From the NCBI GenBank assembly GCA_963969395.1, contig OZ017799.1:25856501-25920500 (forward strand): a DNA stretch of 64,000 nucleotides, written 5' to 3'. How positions within the stretch are numbered: position 1 is the first letter of the stretch; each line of letters opens with the position of its first letter. A program made the translations under genes and the position numbers. Positions 1 to 12,509 of this stretch are shown here, piece by piece. The DNA is from Pseudoscleropodium purum. Lineage: Eukaryota > Streptophyta > Bryopsida > Hypnales > Brachytheciaceae. The notes below the pieces were generated by a model. The model saw only the letters and a program-made list of their open reading frames with translations. It searched no databases and was not told where the DNA came from.

Positions 1-3000
1 AAGAATACAATCTTTATTTCAATTGATTAAAAAAAAAATTTATGCAATCCTTAGTGCAAATTTTTAATTACCAAGCAACAAAAGAAAACCACAAAAAACT
101 GGAATAAAAATAAATTTTTTTTTTTGTAGATTGTATATTTGTTTACATAGAAAGATTTGAATCATTTTATGTTTGATTAGTGATGTGAAAGTTATAGATC
201 TTCTTATTTTGTAGGTAATCATACCATTTTCTCAAGAAAATAACATGTTGGATTTGATATTAATTTGTTTTTTATAGTTCCAAAAGAAAAGTTCCACAAG
301 ATTTTGTATACAAGTATGCTTTCTAGAATATTTTCACCATTGGAATTGGCATGTTTCAATTCCATCTCAAAGCCAAGAATAATTTAGTTTTTCTTTCAAT
401 TTTGTACCTACCTATTTAATAATTTTTAAAATAAAGTCTATGACTTTTTATTTATTTGATGCTAAATTTTGTATTCGGTGCTAATTTTCTTTACATAATA
501 AAAAATTAGCACCAAACAAGGTTTCAAAATTTTTAATTCACATGTTCATAGCTTTCAAGAATTTAAAATGTTAGAATTTCAACGTTTCAAAACCCCCAAT
601 TCACTTTCATGGAGAGAAGTGTAGCTCTAATAGAATGCTAGAATAAAACATTTTAATTTAGAGATAGTCACCATTCAAGTATTATTTAACTAGCAAAAAA
701 ACTAAAGAAAATTTAGATGGATGAAACTATTCCACTTAGAAAGCAATAGGCACATTGCAACTATCAATCATCCAAATGGATTCTAGAGAATTTAAGGATT
801 GATGAATGAAGGTGACATATTTTGACTTGATAGCTAAATATTCTAGCATTAATCATGATGTGTTGGATTCTTGTACATAGCAAAGGTAAAACAAAAAGCA
901 AATATGCTTGATTGTAATCTAACTACAAAATTGATCCACACATATATATGTTTTTAAAATGTACATCTATGTAAATAACATAGCTTAGGATTGAATTTGG
1001 GTACATTTAGAATTAGTACTTCAAAAATTCATAATATATTCACAAAGCGTCCCAATAGTACACCCTAAAAGAGTTAGATTTTTTAAATTGCCAACAAATA
1101 CAAAGACAATTAAAAATGTGAATTACGCTCAAATGCTTGATCTCTAAAGTCCCAAAGCCTCCTTTTTCCTAAAATAGCCAATACTACCATTTCTATTGTA
1201 CAAAGGAAGAAACTTTAGAAATTGTTTTTTTGCACAACTAAATAGAAGATTTTGCATTAAACTACTATAAAAATGTGTAAAAGAAATTTCAAAACTTTAA
1301 CCACATAGATTGCAAGATATTTGTATTTTAGGTGAAGAAAACATTTTTTACACTTTAGATGACTAAATTATAAGACTTTGAATCTTGATAATTAGCTTAA
1401 AATTTTTGTAGTATTGACGTTACATTTGACATTGTTGTTAACATAAAAATAGGTAGATGTTTAGAAAAATCCATTAAAAAAACATAGGTTCTTTATAGTG
1501 TTGACACCTATGCCACCCTCTCTCCTTCTCTACTCCCCTAGCAAATGCCCTCAACAATAGAAAGTGAATGTTGTATTGGGCTTCAAGCTTGCACAAACAA
1601 CGCATGTGGTAGAAAGCCATTAGAGGATTTCTAGGCCCTTAGGAGGGCCATTTTAAGCAAGTGTATCACGAATTTCCCCCTTGTAGTTTTTGAAGAACAA
1701 ATGTTCTCTACAAAAAAACTAAAAAAAAGAACTAAAAAAAATTTTAATCTTGAAATGAAGAAAAAAATAATTTTTTTTTTCGAATGTGGCAATTGCTGTG
1801 CCACATCAGGGAGCTACTACGGCCCTCTTCAAGGTTGTTCCCACAAATTGGGAACTCACAGCCCTCTTGACAGCCTAGAAATCCTCTAATGATTGGATCC
1901 TCCTTTGTTGTAGACTCAATAGCCTTCCACCAACTACTCCCAATCACATACAAGAAACCAACGTCGACTACCACATCTAGAAATATGATTCTTGCACCAA
2001 TTTAGCCTTAAACCACAAAATCACTAGAGCTAGTGAAGTTTACAATCAGGAGTGCCCCCCATAACAAGGTTCATTTCAAATTTTGCAAATTTGGATTCAT
2101 TTGCCAATGTTGTTGTTGCTCAAAAATGTACTAAGAGCATTTTTTTGTTGTTGGGGGCATTGAGGGGTTAAGAACCTCCCTTGAAACACCAAACATCTAT
2201 ATGTGCATGACAAGTGTTACTATGAGTATTGCAATCAACTGCAATTTCACTAGGTGAATATAATACTAGGTGATCATAATTCTTGGTGAGTTTCCTTCAA
2301 AATTTCAAGTGTAGTTTGAAAATGTAGTATATATGGGGCTTAATTATGTGAAGGATATTTATTAATTTCACATCCAAAGAAAAATTCGTTTAATTGTTTT
2401 TTTCTCCAAAAAAAAATAAATATAGCTTCTTCTATTCATCTAAATTGTGGAAAAACCTACAATAAATTTTGTCTATCAAACACCAATCATGGTCAAATTG
2501 TTCTTTACAAATTTAATATTTCACTAAAATAAAAATCCGATTTTTGCAAAAGTTCATTGAAACTGAAAAAAAAATCCAATGGCTCCTACAAAACTAAAGT
2601 TTTTTTTTGAAGGAAATAACACTCTACCACTACAAGAGAAAGGGGTGTTTTAAGTGCATTTTAAAGTATAGTCCTAGACATAATATTACAAGTAATGGCC
2701 ATTAAGGTAGTTTTTAGCAAAATTTATCTCAAAACACATGTATTTCTAGTAAATTTTTATTGAAAATCTCCTTAAAAGTTATTACTTATAATCTTTTGTC
2801 TAGAACTATTCTTAAAAACACACTTAAAACACCCCTTTTTCTTATAGTGTACATAATTATGTGGAAGGTCAAAATTACTAGAAAGGACTTATACTAAAAC
2901 TTTACTCTAGAAATGGAGGCAACTTCTAAATTCATTTCTAGTGTACTATCTTAAGGGCAAAAATGTTTAATTTAGTATGAATCAAGCATTCACCTTTAAG

Positions 3001-5100
3001 GATATAAAATTTTTCCTAATTAGATGTATGTGAAATATTATATTGCTTAAAGGTTTGTAGACACTATAGGTAGTAGATGCAAAAATCTTGTTTTACTTCT
3101 AAAATTTGGAAAGCTATAACTAACATGATATAGGATGGGACTACAAAAGAAAATACTACATGTAGTACAAAAACTCAATTCATAAGGAATTATTGTTTGT
3201 TGATCAATTTTTTTTCAGCCTTCTAACTTCAAATGTTATAATCTTGCAATCTCTACATTCATTAGGGAAAAAATCACCTCTCAAAGGGGTTGCTTTCTTT
3301 TGAAGAGTTTCCAATAATAAAACTCATAGCCCTATGAGGAACAATGGCTAAAATTCACCATTGAAAAAATATGAAAAAATATGAAAATATAAAAAATAAT
3401 AATTTATAAATCTAAATATTTAGTATTTAAAAAAAGTTTTAAAAGTTAATTTAATATTAAAATAATAATTTGGAAAAGGACATTTTGACATGGTCACACT
3501 CATGCCACATCATATCTGAATTTTTTTGTAATTTTGTACTTCATCCATCTCAAAATGATCTTCATGTTGGCCTTAATTTTTTATCCCCAAAAGATCTTCA
3601 TGGTGTGATGTGGGAAGAATACTCCCAAAATGAATTCTTGATAATTCTATAGTAGTTATAGAAGTTGGCTAAAGTATATTAGACAATTTTATTTTAAGAC
3701 TTGAATCTCATCTTCCTTCCAAACTGGCCCTATCTTCTTCTAATTAGAACCTGTAATCTAAATTGCTTCCTAAGAGGGGTCAAATCCCACCTAATTTAAG
3801 CATGTAGTAATGACTTAGCCCCATCTATTCAAGCATCAATCAATAACAAAGTCCCATCTAATTTAGACTTTTAGACCCTAAGTAATTTTTTGCATACAGT
3901 TTCATTATTTTTTGGTGCAATTTTGTATGGTTGAATTTATAATTTTTTTTACACTATTGTTTAAGGTGACCATTTTAAACCATTCTTGCACTAAGTGCCT
4001 CATGATCCTTTAGTAAATTTTTCACATTTAATGATACCACAAACTTAATATTAATTTCTTCATTAAAAAATTTTAGCCACTATTAATTATAATTTGTGAA
4101 ACACTTCTATTTCAACATGATTGCATAGTTCTAACCAACAATTTTTAAATTGGCTAATGTTATAGTGAATCTATCCAAAAAATTGTGAACTACTTTGTTT
4201 GTATAAAGAAGGTCCTTTGAAATGGTTTGTTAGCCAAGGTGTACATATTGCTTTGTGTAGATGTAGGATTGTAGCATTTGTAGTGTCTCCATTGTACCCC
4301 CTTCATAATCATAGTAGCTCTAACTTGACAATACTCATTAAGATTTAGCTTCCTATCAAATTATCAATACTTGCCTATTAGTGCTTGCCATTTAACTCTT
4401 TGATTTTCTTTATAAAGTTTGGGTAAGATCATTTGATCTTAAATGTTAAAAAAGTTAAAAAAGAATGATTCTTCATATCCTTGCATTGAAAATCAAAGCA
4501 ACGATATTTCCATGCCCTCCGAATTTAAAACAGCTAGCCATCAATACTAATACTGACTACCAAAATCTCCAATATGTTGCAAATATTAGCTAGAATTTAA
4601 AAAAAAATAGTTTTTTATACCAAAAAAAGAGTTGTATAATTCTATGCTACCATTGGTTGTGGATATTGCCAAATTTTCTTTCCAATGAAGTAAATTAAAA
4701 TAGCCAAGACACCTTAGAGACCTCATCCTATTTTGGGATTGCTAAGAGAAACAAATGAAAATTTGCCGCTTAAAATTATGCCCAATAGAAGGTTGATAAC
4801 AAGTTATCCCAAATGATCTTTGATCCATTGGTTTGGGTTTTGGACTTCTATTTCGTTTATTGATTTTAAAAGAGGCAATTTAATGCCCAATTTTCTCAAA
4901 AGAAAAATGTGCATCTTTAAGCCTAGAAAAAAAGAGGAAAAATGTGTATAAATATGCCAAACTATAATTGAGGTCTTGCTCACCGTTACCACAATGTTTC
5001 CAAAATCTCATTTCATCCGCCATGCAAAGCCAACATATACAAAATTGCTTAAAAAATGACATATTCAAAATTGCACACTCCGAATTGGCCACCTTCAATT
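1..5100. other. AT-rich intergenic DNA, no gene seen
   Basis: I see no exon series, conserved domain or RNA gene in this stretch. Open frames are short and of low complexity on both strands. The only well-bounded element is the MITE at 2628-2849. A C-run near 5184-5195 and a change to GC-richer, CpG-bearing sequence from about 5.2 kb mark the approach to the LEO1 5' leader. Confidence 0.7.
2628..2849. mobile_element. CACTA-type MITE, 222 bp, TSD TAC
   Basis: The element begins CACTACAAGAGAAAGGGGTG and its other end, read in reverse complement, begins CACTATAAGAAAAAGGGGTG. The inverted similarity continues inward for about 70 bases per side, so almost the whole element can fold into a hairpin. 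It is flanked on both sides by TAC, the 3-bp target duplication expected of CACTA (CMC/EnSpm) transposition. There is no coding capacity, so it is a non-autonomous element. Confidence 0.85.
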
Positions 5101-5443
5101 CAAACCCCCCTAAATGAAGAAGCGATAAAACTCATAACCTTCTTGAAAGAAAAGCCTCAGAACCATTGATCCGAAAACCGAACCCCCCCCCCCACCCACT
5201 GAAGGCATGTTTCTGTCGACTATGCCATTCGTGTGTTCCTGTTGTTGTGCACCTGCCCTGCCTTCCGTTGTATTGTAAGTGAAGGGAGGCTGTCGTCGTC
5301 GATTTGCCGCCTTGCCGCTTTGCCGCTGGCCTTCATGCTCGCTCGTCTCTCTCGAGCGTCTGTCCTTCCGTCGCTGCGTCCGTGCCTGCTTGAGCTCAAG
5401 CTGCTCGACTCCTCCTGCATCTCTGCTTCTGTCTGTCGTCGCC

Positions 5444-8400
5444 ATGGGCGAGGAAAAGCGTCATGAGATGATGGAGACTTTGTTTGGCGCCGAGTCCGAG
5501 GACTCCGATGACGAGCCCGAGCAGTCGCTCCGTCCTGCGCTTTCCGGTCAAGCCTCGGATCGCTCGGTTGGTGCTCTCGGCCCCTCTCTCACTCAGACTC
5601 TTGGCCATCACTCTCCCAGCGCAAGAACATGCATTTCCTTCTCCTTCGGCTGCAATGCTAGTTTCCCCCTTTCATAATCGTGTTCATTGCAGCAGCTGAA
5701 CACGGGTCCTTCTTCGTCGATCTCGCGAGGAGGGACCCGGAGGATGACTTGCATTCCTGAAGGGAGGTGCCCGCGGGGTGGGGAGAATTAGGGTTTCAAG
5801 GATTATTTCCTGTTTTGTAATCGTTCTGTCTGTATATACAGCACATCTTCTTGGGATTTTCTAGTCTTCACAAGGGTGGTTTTGTTGAAGCTGGAAAGGT
5901 AAAGCATTAACCTCCAGGAGCTGGTATTCTGCCGGTATACTGGTAAGAGTTTCCCAAAGAAGCGTCACTGCCAGGTGTTTCTGGAAAATGGGGTTCATTC
6001 CACGATTGCATTGTCCAATTGACATCTTAGGCAATTCTTCGCATCATCCGAGAGCTGTAAGAGGGTTGAATGGTTGTGCATATGCCTCATGATTCTGGCG
6101 GCTTTCCAAAATTGGCGTTTGACTATGTTCGATGGATAGGTATCAATTTTTTAATGTGAGTAACAGCGCAGCGTGTGAGGAATTGGTTCAATCATCCGGA
6201 CGAAACTACTTCGTTGGATACTTAGGTGATTTGTCATGTTAGCATGTCGGTTCAACCACCTGCTGACGCATCGCACCCTGTAGCGGAGTGTGGTTGATGG
6301 AGACATATCTTGTCAATCTTCTCCTCTGTGCATCAATCTGAAAGTATAATATCATGAAAATGAGGACCTTGTGGGGTGTTCATTCCATTCTGCAATAGTT
6401 CTAGGGTTATCTGATTTTCTTAAAGAAATTCTTTGAAGTATATATCTGAATGCTACATCGCAGGACAAGGAAGGTAGTTACGAAGAAGTCGAAGGGGAAG
6501 ATGGAGATGGTGACGCTGAAGTAGACGTCGAGGGGGAGGCTGAGAGTGAAGGTGAAAGAGTCGAAAGTGACGTAGAGCGCGGAGCAAGTGACGAAGAAGA
6601 AAGAGCTGATAGTGACAGAGAGAGTGAGGGGGGTAGGGAGGTCGAAGTCGAGAGTGAGGGAGAACGGGAAGAAGTTGAGGTCAGCGCCAGTGGGTCTGAG
6701 CGCTCACACCGAGCGCAACCTTTGGAAGACTATGAAGACGAGGAGATGCAGGAAGAGGCTAGGGGCCAAAGGTTGTTTCTTAATCTGCAAATATTCTGGC
6801 CTTTTTACTGAGTATGTGTGTTGCAGTTGATTTGTAGTGTAAGCCCTTTCACATCTCGAGAAATGTGCTTTTTCTCTTTGTCTTCCGGTTGGTCTGACAT
6901 TCGATTACGTGCTGGGTCTTGGTAGCGAAATAGCGAGCTCTGTTTGGGCATTACCTGTAACGGCTTGTGTTGACTAGGAATTATCACCTATTACAGTCTG
7001 ACGGAGCTAGTGGAGCAGCAAAAGCATTGACAAGTCTTGTGGTATGGTTTATATGGTGAACAGTGAAGGTGAGGATGATGACCATGAAGATGACGAGCCG
7101 AGAGAGAGGGTTGAGGTGGCTGAAGCGCGTGATGTGTTTGGTGAGTCAGATGAAGAAGAGGACCAAGATGCAGAGCATGAACCAGAACCAGAAGCTTCAG
7201 AGCGTCGTAGCCCTGAGGAAAGTCTGCAGGGCAGTCCGGAGGTATAGCTGTTATTGTATTACATCTATGCATTGCCATGTAGCGGTCTTTAGTGCCAATT
7301 GTTCTAAAGTTTTTGAATATGGTTTGGATTGCATATCACGCTCATAGATCAACCTAGCCATTCAATAGTAAAAGTTACGTCTGGGCTTACTGGAAAATTG
7401 CGCTTAAACAGAGGGTTCGTTCGGATGACGAAGGAAGTGAAGGGGATGCAGCTCGGGCAGAAGAGATTGTTGGGGATGAAGATCGGGACCGTTCGGATCG
7501 GTCAGAATCTGACGATGAGCGGCATATTGAGCAGAAACCTGAAAAACCTATGGGTCCTCCAATAGAGCTTCAGGTCCCGTTGCGTCCACCACCTGGCATG
7601 CCTGACCAGGTTAGTGGACAGTACTATTCATACCCTAGCTTTGGGCTAGGATTGGTGACTGAACTTGTGGTTTTGTATGTCAATGTTTATTGTAATATCT
7701 TTCACAGACCTTGACAAATGATCTCTGTTGTGTTGGAATTTGCAGCTGAATATTATTCGAATGTCCAACATCATGAATATCGATATGAGGCCCTTTGATC
7801 CCACGACATATGAGGCAGAGGAGCCATTTACCACCGAGGTTGAGGGCAAGAAGCAACACATTAGGTTGGAGGAGAACGTTGTGCGTTGGCGTCCCGTTCA
7901 TAATCGAGATGGACATACCTCTGTGAGTGTATTTCTTGAACTCACCTTTTTTTTGTAGAAAATGCATGAGCTAATTAAAACTCAGACGTTGACTCCTTGG
8001 GCGAATTCAGTTCTGGTAGAGTCAATTTTCTTGCTACGGTTATTGTCGCTGTGAAGTAGGGTTTTGTTTGTCCAATTGGATTGCCTGTTAAGAGACACCA
8101 TGGCAGCGACTGTGTCGAAAGAACCTCAATTTCTTGTCTCTCGGTGATAATGCAATGCTCGTTTCATCGGTTCATTGAAAAACTTTATTTTGAAATACTT
8201 TTATTGGAATCTATTTTTCTGAATATTTTGGCTATCTTGAGCCAGGTCAAGATCAGCAAAGCTCTCAGCATTTTAGATGCTGCACTCTTTGTAATACGGA
8301 AATATGCTTCGCTCTTTAACTCATGTTGCAATGTGTTGACTTTGTTGGAAAAATGAGACGATTTAATTTGGTAACTGAAATCTGTATTTGGTGACTGGTG

Positions 8401-10256
8401 TTTGCAGTATGAAAGCAATGCGCGATTTGTGAAGTGGTCAGATGGCAGCATGCAGCTACTTTTGGGTAGCGAGGTGCTGGATTTGTCGGTCCAAAATGCT
8501 ACTCAGGACCAGTCTCATCTCTTTGTTCGTCATCACAAGGTTTCTCCCCAATCTCACTGAGTTACACACACTTGGTTACTTCCAGTTGGTATTTCTTGTA
8601 TGTTCTTAATTGCTCTGTATTTTTGGTTTTGGTAGAGGTCTTATACTCGGTGACTGCTTTCGCCAATTTCAAGATAATGTATAGCAGCAATATCATTGTA
8701 CGGGGTGCTTGATTGCAGAGCATTTTGCAATCTCAAGGCCAAGTTTTAAGGAAGATGAGGTTTATGCCATCGTCTTTGACTTCCAAATCACATCGTCTAC
8801 TCACTGCATTAGTGGACTCTAAGCATAAGAAGGTCTTCAAAGTTAAGACTGTCATCACTGAGACTGATCCGGAGAAGGAGAAGCATGACAGAGAAAAGGT
8901 AGGCTATGAAATTATGCTGGTTCAACGCCAGCATATATGCATGGAGAGATTTACTTAGTTTGTGTGATGGTTGTCAAGTTAGTTTCTTGAAGAGCTCCGT
9001 GTTGATGTCGTAGCCTTGGTTTTACTGTAGCCGTCTCTGATATCATCTGTGTGCGGGTGTACATTACTGCATCCGTAATCAAGTTAGACCTTGTATTGTT
9101 TCCTACTACCAGGCATTTGCTTCCACTAGACGTTCCATGTTTGCAGTTTCGGATGGTTGCTTTCATGACGGTGCTTTTCTAATTCAATTTTCGCAGCAAG
9201 TACAAGAAACTATAAGGAGCAAGGTTGACTTGCAAAGAAAACAAGAGAAAATAAACTCCAAATATCATGCTCCCAGGCCACGCGTGACAGAACGTGAGCG
9301 GGAGCTCTCTCCTGGTTATCTGGAGGGTGCTTTGGAAGAGGTATTTGTAACCTTCGCTTCCTACCTTCCTGTATACATCCCTGTATGCGCTGACCTCTTC
9401 ACAATCAAGTTTGGAACTGAATTTGGTGCTGCAACATGGTGTTCAGGAGGATGAATTAGATACTTACGACAGAGGCTCTCGTCGATATCAAGAGGAATTA
9501 GAACAAGAGCAGCGTGCTGAGAGAAGAATTTTGCATGCTAAACGAGTATGTCTTTGACCCTTCTCACAGACTACTGACTGACTCCCCTGCAATTGTTTTT
9601 TGGAAGAAACATAATCCAATTTTTGCAAGAGCACTGTTTTTCTGGTTCTTACAAGAGTGCAACTGTGACAGCAAGCACCTGCTAGACCTCCCCCGAGCAG
9701 ATCAATGAACAAACGTCGACCTGCGAAGGATGACTTTCTGGACAATTCTATGTCAGACGAAAGTGATAGAGAACCATCTGTACAGGAAAGTGATCACAAC
9801 GACGATTTGGTGGGTGGTGCTTGGGAGGAAGAGGATGACGAAGAAGAGGAGGAAGAGCGAAGGCCGTCCAGCAAGGGCAAGGGTGCTGAGCGAGAGGTCA
9901 GTATTCTTTTTTGTACTCAGAAATCTACTCCTGTAGGCTATGCGACTATCATTCAATCAGATATTTTTGTCTGACGAACTCATCGTTCACGTCGAATTTT
10001 GCTTCACTATGGATGACTGACTTTCTTGTGAACCTTATCTTCGTGAAAGCTAATCAAAATATTAGCTAGATTTGTCATTGCCTTCAATTTGAGGAGTCTC
10101 TTACACGTGCTCTTGATTCTCCAGGATAGAAGGCGCGGTGAACGTGAGGATGATGATAGAAAGAGGAAGAGGGACAGGGAAGAGCGGTCCCCATCGCCTG
10201 CAAAGAAACCAATATCTCGCAGAAGAGTTGTTGTTAGTGACAGTGACGATGACTGA
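5444..10256 (+). CDS. LEO1/VIP4 homologue, Paf1 complex subunit
   Basis: This encodes a LEO1 homologue (VIP4 in Arabidopsis), the nuclear Paf1-complex subunit that travels with RNA polymerase II and supports histone modification during elongation. Eleven exons join in frame: 5444-5566, 6464-6771, 7064-7241, 7412-7609, 7746-7922, 8408-8539, 8719-8898, 9197-9340, 9447-9545, 9672-9896 and 10125-10256, giving about 631 residues, close to plant VIP4. The N-terminal 200 residues are strongly acidic and Ser/Glu/Asp-rich. The LEO1 core spans roughly residues 255-432, with [18 protein letters not shown] and the segment [20 protein letters not shown]. The C-terminus alternates acidic and Arg/Lys-rich stretches and ends VVVSDSDDD. 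The start has the family-like [15 protein letters not shown]. Uncertain points: the exon 1 donor (TCG|GTTGGT) is weak and was chosen because it is the only phase-0 GT in that frame. Exon 3 could instead start at the in-phase acceptor about 28 bases upstream of its ATG at 7045. Confidence 0.9.
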
Positions 10257-11130
10257 CTAATTCCAAACACTAGCGAACTTTATTCCACCTTGAGGTGGTT
10301 GTATCATATGGTTATTTTGGTAGAGCTTTTGGAGAGCATAAGGTCCAATCAAACCATTTTATCTGATGATGTTTCTGGCAGAGTTTGCATGCATTCCCTT
10401 TTGAGTTCCTTTTGGGGTAGATCCTTGGCAAGTGTCTTCTCTGCAACGAGACTTGAGACTTGATGTTAGGATCACAGCAGAATTAGTCAACCAAAACTAA
10501 TTTGGATATGAGGATAACTGTGCACACTATGAAAGATTATGGATTATACTTGAAAATAATGGTGGTGACGGGGAACTTAAGTCCACATGCAATCTAAGGC
10601 GCCAACTGCATTCTTGGTCACCTTCACAGACGAGGGTAAAAGGTTCTTGGACCTACATATATGTTTGATCCAGTCTTGAATCAAAGAACTAAGAAAACTG
10701 TATGCAATTGGCATTTATGCAGCCCAAAATTTTTTAACTACCTTGATGATCTACAACAATCAAATCGTTAGAACTGATCAAAACAATTTTATAGAGCCTC
10801 ATATTTCTGCTTATCCGAAGCAGTCATGAAAGGGATCCTCGCACAAGATCTATCTTCTGAGCGCTACCAAATGCTCCTCTGTCAATCCTCTACAATAGGC
10901 AATGCTTAATACAGTCATCCATTTGGATTACAGAATTTCCTGTATTATGAAAGATTAGGGTTATACATGCATACATTTGATTTTGTTGGAGAAAAATGGT
11001 GATTTTATCGACAGCAGATAATAAAATTGGCTGCAGAATATTCTCCTGACACCAGATAAAATCAATCTTTCTGAGAAGAGAAGATTAGTCTTTCTGAGGA
11101 TTTCGCCAGGAATAATAGGGCAGCCCCTTT
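10257..11130. other. Gap between convergent genes (3' UTRs)
   Basis: This 874-base stretch lies between the stop codons of LEO1 (+) and the SELENOF-like gene (-). It must hold both 3' UTRs. No further coding exon, repeat or RNA gene is apparent. Confidence 0.6.
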
Positions 11131-12509
11131 TCAAGACCTTGCATTTGATGTCACTTTTTCATTTAAAAATTGCTCAATCTGCTCTGTCTTCCAATTATCA
11201 ATCCTGCATGTACCAGGAAGGTAAGTGAGCAACAAGTTATGTCCATCCAGTTCCAGCAAGAGTTCGATTGCACTCCTATGCTTCCGGATAAGAAGAAATA
11301 TCATGCATGCAGAACTACATCAATATTCAGCAAAGAACAATCACAGTCTTAACCCATACACGTGACAGAACAATACTAGATTAGGAAATTTGACACCAGT
11401 ACTTCAGATGTGTAGTTGAAGCTCTACCGGATCGAGTCCTTGAGGTTCCCCTTATCGTCCTTCATGATGAGCTTTGGTGGTGCACCAAAACGGTATTTCA
11501 CATCCACTTCAGGATATTCGCCCAACTTGTCGTCAATAAAGGTCTGAATGTTAGGATAAAACATCACCTTCCGCATACAAATCTCCAACACAGCTCCAGA
11601 ATACTTCATCTGCAAGCCCAGAAACGTATTATAAGTACAGCAATCAATTTCCTCCAGGAGCGCACCATTCAATTCCTTGAAGGCCCTGCAAATCCTTAAC
11701 CACTTCGACAATTAAAAAAAACCTTGAGCAACAAATCGGAACATCTGCAATGTTGTTCAATAGTCCACTTAGGCCTGCATAAAGGGGTGAGATGACAAAC
11801 CTTGCTTAGGGCATTCTCAGATTCCTCTGCACAACATTTTCGGCAATCGGCCTCCAGCTCTGCAATCCCATCCAGAATCAGACTCGCAACGACACTTGAA
11901 TACTCGCATACCACTTCCATCACTTCATCGTCAGCTTGTCCATCGAATCTAAACTTCCCTAAAACTAATTGCATTTCAATCGCCCGGGATTAAACTCGAA
12001 CCCCCCCCCCCCCCTTGGGATCGTGTTGGCACGACAAAGCCATGATCCCCCCAGGCACGATCTGAGCGACTTCAAAAAGAAATCATGAAGGTGAGGCCCC
12101 AAAACACCCTTTCCTATTCATTGAACATGTGCAAGTTGGATCCTAGAAACTACGAGCCCAATAGACTTGACTGTATTTCTTGATAACACCGTTTCCCATC
12201 ATGGATTGCTCTTCAACACACCCTCGCGGCCGTCGAGCGAGAGATAGCAACCGAAGCGTGTTCAATCAACAAGAATTCAAATACATTATAGCGGTGTAGG
12301 GCGAAACTACGGGTAATGGAATTACCTTGGTCTTTCACGTACTCTGCAAGGGAGTCGCAATCGGAGCACAGAGCGAGACCGGTAAACCCTAAGTCGCCGC
12401 AACTGGCATCAGGAAGCTCCTCGGTCAGCACCCCGTGCAAAGCCCAAAGAAGCACGAAGCTCGCTACAGCGGAAATCAGAACACGAGCACCTGCGCTCCT
12501 CCCTGTCAT
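11131..12509 (-). CDS. SELENOF (Sep15)-like ER protein, non-seleno form
   Basis: This is a homologue of the 15-kDa selenoprotein SELENOF, an ER-lumen thioredoxin-fold protein that in animals binds UDP-glucose:glycoprotein glucosyltransferase during glycoprotein quality control. Four exons join in frame (reading leftward): 12509-12326, 11859-11801, 11609-11428 and 11203-11131, 165 residues, close to plant homologues. A hydrophobic signal peptide covers about residues 1-28. The Cys-rich UGGT-binding region holds SCGDLGF, CSDCDSL and ADCRKCC. The fold domain contains YSGAVLEICMRK, with Arg94 (codon 11573-11571) where animals have selenocysteine. The last exon supplies the conserved IRIDNWK tail. 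Exon 3 also reads into a stop at 11424-11426, but splicing at the donor just before it restores the family C-terminus. An in-frame upstream ATG at 12596 would add 29 residues before the signal peptide; I prefer 12509. Confidence 0.88.

Noticed and set aside
1240..1510. Possible third CACTA-like MITE ending TTTATAGTGTTG near 1500
   Set aside because: One end looks right, but I could not find a convincing inverted partner or target duplication upstream.
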